A DNA stretch of 64,000 nucleotides, from contig JAYZEZ010000001.1 in assembly GCA_036337015.1 (NCBI GenBank), forward strand, positions 1-64,000, written 5' to 3'. The notes beneath the pieces are model-generated. The model did no database searches. It was not told the origin of the DNA and saw only the letters and a program-made list of their open reading frames with translations. The position numbers and the translations under genes were made by a program. The stretch comes from Casp-alpha2 sp036337015 (GTDB lineage Bacteria; Pseudomonadota; Alphaproteobacteria; Rhodospirillales; Casp-alpha2). Shown piece after piece: positions 1 to 6,306 of this stretch. Each line of letters begins with the position of its first letter. Position 1 is the stretch's first letter.

Positions 1-13
1 TTTTATTAACTAT

Positions 14-57
14 ACTAAGGATAACTTTTCACTGCACTAAGGATAACTTTTCACTGC
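14..57. repeat. 22-bp perfect tandem duplication
   Basis: The unit running from 14 to 35 (actaaggataac... ending in cactgc) is repeated exactly at 36-57. It is non-coding. A second, unrelated tandem duplication of similar size lies at 1757-1806, on the other side of the binding-protein gene. Confidence 0.9.
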
Positions 58-368
58 CCAAATTAAAGCCTACAAAATAATAGGACTTCCATTACCTTAT
101 CATACTTATAATATTACGTTTATTAATATGAGTGTAAATTCGAAATTTTTTATTACTTAATAGGCGTAAGCTTTTTCTGCCATCATAAGCAGGAATTCTT
201 TAAAAGATATTTAACCCCAATATTAGACGTAACCGCATTGTAATTAATACACTTTTTCTATTTAATAGGCTTCTTTTATTTAAGGATCGACATAAACAAT
301 TTTACAAAAACATAAATTTCTTTGCTATTAGCACAATTCATGGCTAATTTTTAAAATTGTCATTAATT

Positions 369-476
369 AGTCGATAAAAAAAGATATCGGTTTGGGGAGC
401 TACAGTCACGAATTCACAGTGTACGGTTTTAATGAACTTTAAATTCATTAGATCTTGTGGGATTAATTTATCGACT
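369..476 (+). promoter_or_regulatory. Possible structured 5' leader of the importer operon
   Basis: A perfect 10-bp inverted repeat (agtcgataaa at 369-378, tttatcgact at 467-476) could close a domain of about 108 nt. Inside it a perfect 7-bp hairpin (taatgaa 430-436 with ttcatta 444-450) and a G-rich run (tttggggag near 391-399) are visible. The gene starts about 100 nt downstream. It matches no riboswitch class I can recognise. A pair of protein operators is the alternative reading. Confidence 0.25.
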
Positions 477-576
477 TTAAGGTGGCAGTAGTTAAAAAAT
501 TGAGGAAAAAATATCAGCTGTTTAAAGTGACATCTGTTAATTTTTTAAAATACATAGACAACTCAGGGAGTAATTT

Positions 577-1701
577 ATGTCTAAAAACTTTTTAAGAAAC
601 TTATGTGCGACAGCTGCTGCTGTCGTAGTTTCAGTCGGAGTATCTGCTCCGGCATCAGCCAAGGTAGGCTTTGGCAAGCCTGGCGAAGCTGTTAACTTGG
701 TTATAGGTTATCAACCTTATTATACCGAATCTTGGTCAGGAGTGGTCATCAACGGAAAGAATCTCTGGAAAAAACACCTTCCAGCTGGCTCTTCAGCAAA
801 ATTTGAAATAGGCCTTCAGGGTTCTGTGATTGTTGGAAAGCTGTTAGGTGAAAAAAACCATATAGGTTATATGGGTGACATGCCTGCTATTGTATCTTCT
901 ATGAGAGAAAAGAAGGTCGACCTTCGTATGATTTCCGTTTTGGGAACATCTAAGCAACAGTGTAACATCTTCTTGGTACCAAACAATGCTCCAAAATTTA
1001 AAAATGGCATGGAAGCTGTTAAATGGATGGATGGAAAACTTATTGCAGCTCCTCATGGAGCCTGTACTGACCGTTTTGCATTATTAGCTTTTGAGCAGGC
1101 TGGTATTAAGCCAAAGAAGTACCTTAACCAGAATATCGAGAATATTACGAAGAACCTAGAATCAGGTAAAATTGCTGGTGCTGCGATATGGGAACCAACC
1201 GCATCTAAAATTGAGATGTTGGGAATAGCCCGTAGAGGAGCAACTGGTGCTGACTTCGCTGGTGATGATGCTGGTGATGCAGGCTTCCTAGTAATGATGA
1301 ATGAAATCATTCAAGACCGTCCTGATGTTCACCGGGGTTGGTTAGAAGCTGAATTGGATGCACAGATTTTCCTTGCTGATCTTGGCAATGCAAATGCCGT
1401 TGCCAAAATGGCAGATGATCAAACTGAAGGTATTGATCGTAAGATTTTGTGGGCTTCCCTTTACAGAGATGAGGCTGGTGTTAACAAACTTACCTTGGAC
1501 TTTATTTTCAATGATAAAGTGAAAACAATGCTTGATGCATCCACTGCATTTTTGGCTGGTAAGAAAAAATTTGGTAAGCGTAAAAAATTGCGCCCCGAAT
1601 CAGTCTGGGATGACATGGCCCGCAAAGTCCTAAAAGACCGCGGTCTATCAAGTCCTATTGGTAAAATTGATGGTGTTCCACTTTCAAAGTATAAAAACTA
1701 G
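577..1701 (+). CDS. NitT/TauT-type ABC transporter substrate-binding protein
   Basis: Periplasmic solute receptor of a nitrate/taurine/sulfonate-type ABC importer, 374 aa. An N-terminal signal peptide is visible (positive start, hydrophobic Ala/Val core, cleavage probably after the APASA motif near residue 28). The mature part has the NMT1/SsuA-like layout: an early substrate-loop region (GYQPYYTE), a GYMGDMPA segment and a GAAIWEPTA segment. A good ribosome site (agggag, 565-570) precedes the ATG. The two permeases and two ATPases follow on the same strand. A hairpin terminator lies right after the stop, so the receptor is probably made in excess of the membrane parts. The ligand cannot be read from sequence. 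Confidence 0.85.
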   Translation: MSKNFLRNLCATAAAVVVSVGVSAPASAKVGFGKPGEAVNLVIGYQPYYTESWSGVVINGKNLWKKHLPAGSSAKFEIGLQGSVIVGKLLGEKNHIGYMGDMPAIVSSMREKKVDLRMISVLGTSKQQCNIFLVPNNAPKFKNGMEAVKWMDGKLIAAPHGACTDRFALLAFEQAGIKPKKYLNQNIENITKNLESGKIAGAAIWEPTASKIEMLGIARRGATGADFAGDDAGDAGFLVMMNEIIQDRPDVHRGWLEAELDAQIFLADLGNANAVAKMADDQTEGIDRKILWASLYRDEAGVNKLTLDFIFNDKVKTMLDASTAFLAGKKKFGKRKKLRPESVWDDMARKVLKDRGLSSPIGKIDGVPLSKYKN

Positions 1702-1729
1702 AAAATATATATAGGGACACTACGAGATT

Positions 1730-1759
1730 GGGTCCCGATGTAATATCGGGGCCCTTTTT
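1730..1759 (+). terminator. Intrinsic terminator between receptor and permease genes
   Basis: A 10-bp stem (gggtcccgat with atcggggccc, one G-T pair) with a gtaat loop is followed by TTTTT. It sits 28 nt after the receptor stop and before the permease, so it probably acts as a partial, read-through terminator setting the receptor-to-transporter ratio. Confidence 0.8.
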
Positions 1760-1806
1760 CTTGTAAAAACTAATTTAAGTATTTCTTGTAAAAACTAATT
1801 TAAGTA
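1757..1806. repeat. 25-bp perfect tandem duplication
   Basis: The unit 1757-1781 is repeated exactly at 1782-1806 (tttcttgtaaaaac...ttaagta). It begins inside the T-run of the terminator at 1730-1759, so the duplication copied the terminator tail region. It lies in the gap ahead of the first permease gene. Confidence 0.9.
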
Positions 1807-1848
1807 CCAATTAATTATTATTTTAGAACTCTAATATCCAAGGTTAAT

Positions 1849-2727
1849 ATGGCTCTAGAAAATACAAATTCGATAAAAATGGAAGCGCCAACAGGGGTGG
1901 CTCTATGGTATTATAATTTCAAGAAAAGCCTTACAACACCAACTCCTTATTTGACGGTATTTGGTGTGGGACTTTGGATACTTGCATACTATTTGTTTTG
2001 TGAAGGATGGAAACTTCCTCGCTTCGAAAAGCTACCTGGACCTGTTGAGATAATTACAGAATGGTTCAATCGTGATCCAGATTGGGGAATTTCTGCCTTC
2101 AGTCCAGAATATTACGAACACATTATTGTTAGCTGTAGAAGAATTCTGATATCTTTTACTATTGCTACTGGTGTAGGTATACCTTTGGGGCTGTTCATGG
2201 GATGGTCCAAGACTTTCCGTGACTATTCCTTTCCTATTCTTGAGACACTTCGCCCTATCCCTATTCTAGCATGGGTACCCTTAGCAATTTTGATGTTTTC
2301 AGGCCTAGAAACACCGGTCATATTTTTAGCAACTCTTGCCTCGTTGTTTGTTACGACACTGAATACTTTATTGGGCGTGGATTCAATTGATGAATCTTAT
2401 TTTCGGGCAGCGAATTGCTTGGGATCAAAACCACGACATATTTTCTTTCATATCGTTGTTCCTGGTTCTTTGCCATTTATATTTACAGGTCTTGAAATTA
2501 GTATTGGCGTTGCATGGTTCTCCCTAGTCGCGGCTGAAATGGTATCTGGAGAGTTTGGCCTTGGTTACCTCATAGTTGATTCCTACATGAACATAACCTA
2601 CGTCCCCATGGTAATCGCAATGCTTACACTTGGATTTGTAGGCTGGATAACTTCAGCAATGGTGCGAGTAGTTGGCAACCGGATGATGCAATGGCGTGTT
2701 CGGGCATTAGCGTTGGAGGGCCGCTAA
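1849..2727 (+). CDS. ABC importer permease subunit (BPD_transp_1)
   Basis: Integral-membrane half of the NitT/TauT-type importer, 292 aa. Several hydrophobic segments are visible, and the cytoplasmic coupling (EAA-type) loop reads AANCLGSKPRHIFFHIVVPG, the helix that docks on the ATPase. The preceding LRPIPILAWVPLAILMF stretch is typical of SsuC/TauC permeases. The weak ribosome site aagg lies just upstream. Its stop codon overlaps the start of the ATPase gene (TAATG), so the two are translationally coupled. A second, distinct permease is encoded at 3565, implying a heteromeric channel. Confidence 0.85.
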   Translation: MALENTNSIKMEAPTGVALWYYNFKKSLTTPTPYLTVFGVGLWILAYYLFCEGWKLPRFEKLPGPVEIITEWFNRDPDWGISAFSPEYYEHIIVSCRRILISFTIATGVGIPLGLFMGWSKTFRDYSFPILETLRPIPILAWVPLAILMFSGLETPVIFLATLASLFVTTLNTLLGVDSIDESYFRAANCLGSKPRHIFFHIVVPGSLPFIFTGLEISIGVAWFSLVAAEMVSGEFGLGYLIVDSYMNITYVPMVIAMLTLGFVGWITSAMVRVVGNRMMQWRVRALALEGR

Positions 2728-3563
2728 TGGTAACTCAAACAAATCAAGGCGCTATAAGTATTCGAAATGTTACCAAGATTTATGACCCCGAGGGTGTCAA
2801 CGTTATGGCGGTGGATGACTGTTCCCTCGAAATAGCTGCCGGCGAAGTCTGTATGATCGTTGGCCCATCAGGCTGTGGTAAAACCACGCTACTGAATGCT
2901 ATTGCTGGTTTTCATTCCGTAACAGAAGGTGAAATCTACCTTGATGGTGACTTACTTTGTGGTGGTGCTACACCATTAGCAGAACAAGGTTCAGATAGGG
3001 TTGTGGTATTTCAGAATGGTGCACTATTCCCATGGAAATCCTTGATTGAAAATGTTGCCTACGGACCCATGGTACAAGGCATCATGAGTAAAAGTGAGGC
3101 CTGTGACAAGGCAGCTGATCTTCTTGCGGAAGCTGGTCTTGGCGATGTTGGTATGAAGTTTCCGGGTGAGGTATCTTCTGGAATGGCCCGGCGTGCAGAA
3201 ATCGTAAGGGCACTTATAAATAATCCAAAAGTACTATTATTAGATGAGCCCTACCGTGCCATGGATTCACTCACTAAATCTATTATGCATGAAGCCTTGC
3301 TTGAGGTTTACGATCGCACAAAAGTTACCATCTTTTTTATAACTCATGATTTGGAAGAAGCAATTTTCTTAGGCGACCGTGTCGTTGTTATGACAACCCG
3401 CCCGTGCAAAACGAAAAAAATCGTGGAAGTCAATATCCCAAGACCTCGAGATTATAAAACATTAACAACAGAAGAGTTTCGCCTACTAGTTACAGAAGCG
3501 AAGGATGCTGTTCATGAAGAGGCCATTAAGGCCTTTGAGGCAGGTGAAAGGGAGCTCGCATAA
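2727..3563 (+). CDS. ABC importer ATPase subunit 1 (non-canonical signature)
   Basis: Cytoplasmic ATPase of the importer, 278 aa. Walker A is GPSGCGKTT (46-54), Q-loop VFQNGALFPW, Walker B LLLDEP, and the switch histidine is present (ITHDLEEA, His207). The signature motif is VSSGM (149-153) rather than LSGGQ/LSGGM, so its contribution to the partner's ATP site is degenerate. The start chosen is the ATG at 2727: it overlaps the permease stop and has ggaggg at 2715-2720. An in-frame upstream start would intrude into the permease gene. It likely pairs with the second ATPase at 4418, which has the complementary defect. Confidence 0.87.
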   Translation: MVTQTNQGAISIRNVTKIYDPEGVNVMAVDDCSLEIAAGEVCMIVGPSGCGKTTLLNAIAGFHSVTEGEIYLDGDLLCGGATPLAEQGSDRVVVFQNGALFPWKSLIENVAYGPMVQGIMSKSEACDKAADLLAEAGLGDVGMKFPGEVSSGMARRAEIVRALINNPKVLLLDEPYRAMDSLTKSIMHEALLEVYDRTKVTIFFITHDLEEAIFLGDRVVVMTTRPCKTKKIVEVNIPRPRDYKTLTTEEFRLLVTEAKDAVHEEAIKAFEAGERELA

Positions 3564-3564
3564 A

Positions 3565-4404
3565 ATGTCTGAAAACTCACAAACTGTTCAAACGAATAAG
3601 GCTCCTATAAAGCGATCCAAACTATTAAAAGCGATAAGTAATAAGTCATTCTGGCGTGGTGTAGTAGCAATCATTGGGTTTTTGGTTTTCTGGGAAACTT
3701 GCTCAACTTTTAAGGCACCTTTTTTCACTCATATACCTCCCCCAAGCGAAGTACTAGAAGCCTGGAAAGAGATTTTTTTCTTTCCTGGCTACTGGGAAAG
3801 TTGGTATTTAAGTACAGCTCGTGTATTCGCTGGGTTTATTGCTGCGCAAATTCTAGGCATTCCATTTGGACTTATGCTCGCAGTAAACCGTTATTTTCGG
3901 GATATATTTTTTCCACCGTTTGAAATTCTACGTCCTATCCCACCACTAGCCTGGGTACCCGCATCAATTATTTTCTGGCCAACTACTGAACTTTCTATCG
4001 CATTTGTTACTTTCTTAGGCGCATTCTTTACAATTGTTATTAATGTATTGGGAGGTGCTCGCAACATCGACGTTTCATATCTTCGGGCTGCGCAATCCAT
4101 GGGTGCGACACAATGGGATTTATTTTGGAAGGTCATTCTTCCAGGAACCTTACCATCAATTTTCATCGGAGCCGCTGTCGGCATGGGAATTACATGGGAA
4201 GTCGTATTGGCTGGAGAAATGATTTCTGGTGGGGGACAACAAGGTGGCGGTGGGCTTGGTTTCTTTATCTGGAGCTCTTATATGGGCGGCACTGTTGCTC
4301 AAGTCATTGTAGGCATGATTTCCATCGGTATTGCCGGGTACCTTTCCAGTTCTTTTATTCGCTATATCGGCCATATTTCTATGCCGTGGCGTCGATTGTT
4401 TTAG
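3565..4404 (+). CDS. ABC importer permease subunit 2
   Basis: Second membrane subunit of the importer, 279 aa, with a basic cytoplasmic N-terminus, about six hydrophobic segments and a coupling loop AAQSMGATQWDLFWKVILPG. The LRPIPPLAWVPASIIFW segment is the counterpart of the one in the first permease. The C-terminal half carries an unusual glycine-rich insertion (GGGQQGGGG) between membrane segments. The start is taken at 3565, two bases after the ATPase stop and behind gaaaggga; the upstream in-frame ATG lies inside the ATPase gene. Probably forms a heterodimer with the 1849 permease. Confidence 0.86.
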   Translation: MSENSQTVQTNKAPIKRSKLLKAISNKSFWRGVVAIIGFLVFWETCSTFKAPFFTHIPPPSEVLEAWKEIFFFPGYWESWYLSTARVFAGFIAAQILGIPFGLMLAVNRYFRDIFFPPFEILRPIPPLAWVPASIIFWPTTELSIAFVTFLGAFFTIVINVLGGARNIDVSYLRAAQSMGATQWDLFWKVILPGTLPSIFIGAAVGMGITWEVVLAGEMISGGGQQGGGGLGFFIWSSYMGGTVAQVIVGMISIGIAGYLSSSFIRYIGHISMPWRRLF

Positions 4405-4417
4405 TTAGGGGGGCATA

Positions 4418-5278
4418 ATGGAAGAAAACAATAAAAGTACCTACAGCGATGCCGCCACGATAGAGTTAAAGAATGTCAGTAGAGGTTTTGGAGAGGAATG
4501 GGATCGCGAAGAAGTTATTGAAAATTTTGACCTGTCCGTTTCAGCTGGCAGTCTCACAGTTATTGTTGGTCCTTCTGGCTGTGGCAAATCTACTCTGGTA
4601 AACTTAGTAGCTGGCTTTGACTTTCCAGAATCAGGTCAAATACTTATCAATGGTAATCCAATCACAGGCCCAGGCAATGACCGAATGGTGGTATTCCAAG
4701 AAACCGCACTTATGCCTTGGTTGACTTCTTATCAAAATGTAATATTTGGGCCAAAACTTCGCGGGGAAATGCAAGATGAGGAGATAGAAAAAGAAGCGAA
4801 TGAAATTCTTGAAAAAGTTGGGCTTGGCGAGTTTAAAGATAAATTTCCACTTCAATTATCTGGTGGAATGCAAAGACGAGCTGAGTTGGCTCGAGCAATG
4901 ATAAACAACCCTCTTTTAATGATCATGGATGAACCATTCCGTGGATTGGATGCAATGTCGCGCGAGTTAATGCAAGAATTCTTCGTGCGACTGTTTGAAG
5001 AAAATCGGCGTACTAACCTATTTGTAACTTCAGAAATTGAAGAGGCTATTTTTCTTGCCGATCACCTTGTAGTTTTATCTAATCGACCGACCTCAGTACG
5101 TAAAATTATCGATATTAAACTTCCACGCCCTCGAGATTTTCATATGCTCAGTACTTCTGAAGCTTATGAATACAAACGTGAAGCAATGGAGATCCTTCAC
5201 GAAGAAGCACTTAAAAGCTTTAAGCAAACAGGGGATAAAAGCAACATACTTGATTCTTTAACAGCAGGCGCTGATTAG
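4418..5278 (+). CDS. ABC importer ATPase subunit 2 (switch histidine replaced)
   Basis: Second ATPase of the importer, 286 aa. Walker A GPSGCGKST, Q-loop VFQETALMPW, a canonical signature LSGGM (147-151) and Walker B MIMDEP are intact. The H-loop reads VTSEIEEA, with Ser205 where the partner has His207. Paired with ATPase 1 it would give one complete ATP site (Walker motifs and His of ATPase 1 plus LSGGM of ATPase 2) and one degenerate site. A strong purine-rich ribosome site (agggggg) lies 13 nt after the permease stop. Confidence 0.87.
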   Translation: MEENNKSTYSDAATIELKNVSRGFGEEWDREEVIENFDLSVSAGSLTVIVGPSGCGKSTLVNLVAGFDFPESGQILINGNPITGPGNDRMVVFQETALMPWLTSYQNVIFGPKLRGEMQDEEIEKEANEILEKVGLGEFKDKFPLQLSGGMQRRAELARAMINNPLLMIMDEPFRGLDAMSRELMQEFFVRLFEENRRTNLFVTSEIEEAIFLADHLVVLSNRPTSVRKIIDIKLPRPRDFHMLSTSEAYEYKREAMEILHEEALKSFKQTGDKSNILDSLTAGAD

Positions 5279-5314
5279 AAAGCACTTCTTAACAGATTTT
5301 TCGGGGGGCCTACC

Positions 5315-5518
5315 ATGGAATTTCTGGTATCGTTGTTAGAACGTAACGTAATCATAGCACTGGCACTAGTTGGTGCTATAATGGCAACGTCTGGAAGTTT
5401 TTTAATGAAAAAAAAGTCTTTGATAAATCCAGGATTAGCGCGTTTTTTGTTAAAATCGGGCTACGTTATAACGTGGTCGAGTGTCGCGCTATTTATTGCC
5501 GCCGGTTTCTTTGGATAA
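5315..5518 (+). CDS. Small two-helix membrane protein, unknown function
   Basis: A 67-aa protein with two predicted membrane helices (about residues 8-30 and 44-66) joined by a basic loop containing MKKKS. It has a strong ribosome site (cggggggc) and lies 36 bp after the second importer ATPase on the same strand, so it is probably the last gene of the importer operon. I do not recognise a family. It could be an accessory membrane subunit or an unrelated small protein. Confidence 0.6.
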   Translation: MEFLVSLLERNVIIALALVGAIMATSGSFLMKKKSLINPGLARFLLKSGYVITWSSVALFIAAGFFG

Positions 5519-5571
5519 AAGTTCTTAATTTAGTGCCAAAAAACTAGGACCATCGTCTATATTCAATAACT

Positions 5572-6306
5572 ATGATAAAAGTACAAAACCTTACAAAACG
5601 GTTTGGAAATAATTTAGCAGTAAATGACGTTTCATTCTTCATTACTGCTGGTGAAGTTGTTGGTTTTCTTGGACCTAACGGTGCTGGCAAATCTACAACT
5701 ATGCGCTTATTGACAGGTTTTTTGGATGCAGATAGCGGAAGTGTAGAAATTTGTCGCAATAACATCAAAACAAATCGTCATGCAGCACAGGTTTGTATTG
5801 GATATCTTCCAGAAGCTGCAGGCGGGTTCCCTCAACTTACGGTTAGAGAATTCTTGAATTTTTGTGGTCAAAGTCGAGGTCTTGATAAACGCTTACTAAA
5901 AGAGGCTATTGATAAAACTTGCTCTCTAGTTAACCTTGACAGTGCCCTCGACAAGCCGCTGAAGTCTCTATCAAAAGGTTGGCGGCAACGTGCATGGCTT
6001 GCTCAGGCAATCCTACACGATCCCCCTATTCTTATCTTAGATGAGCCGACAGATGGACTTGATCCTTTACAGAAAGAAAATATTCGAGACCTAATTCGTA
6101 CAATTGCAAAAGATAAAGCTATTATACTTTCCACCCACATTCTTGAAGAAGCCGAAGAAATCTGTAATCGCGCTATAATCATTGCTAAGGGAATGATAGT
6201 TGCTAACGATGTACAAAAAAAATTGGTTAATGATAAAGGAAGAATTGGAGAAACATTCAGTAAGCTAGTCAAGGCTGGTCAACCAATTGATAGGATTTTG
6301 GAATGA
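5572..6306 (+). CDS. ABC-2 type transporter ATPase (GldA-like)
   Basis: ATP-binding subunit of an ABC-2 family system, 244 aa. Walker A GPNGAGKST (34-42), a modified signature LSKGWRQR, Walker B LILDEPTDGLD and the H-loop STHIL are all visible. It resembles GldA/NosF-type ATPases. Its stop overlaps the start of the next gene by ATGA (6303-6306), so it is translationally coupled to the fused permease. No clear ribosome site precedes the ATG, and a TATATT box ends 9 nt before it, so a very short leader is possible. Confidence 0.85.
   Translation: MIKVQNLTKRFGNNLAVNDVSFFITAGEVVGFLGPNGAGKSTTMRLLTGFLDADSGSVEICRNNIKTNRHAAQVCIGYLPEAAGGFPQLTVREFLNFCGQSRGLDKRLLKEAIDKTCSLVNLDSALDKPLKSLSKGWRQRAWLAQAILHDPPILILDEPTDGLDPLQKENIRDLIRTIAKDKAIILSTHILEEAEEICNRAIIIAKGMIVANDVQKKLVNDKGRIGETFSKLVKAGQPIDRILE

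Larger units (their letters stand above)
1..576. other. Non-coding region upstream of ABC importer operon
   Basis: No convincing gene is seen on either strand. The stretch is very AT-rich. It holds a 22-bp tandem duplication at its left end and a long inverted repeat (369-378 with 467-476) enclosing a second perfect hairpin, described separately. It probably carries the promoter and leader of the importer operon starting at 577, but no promoter hexamers stand out clearly. Confidence 0.6.
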
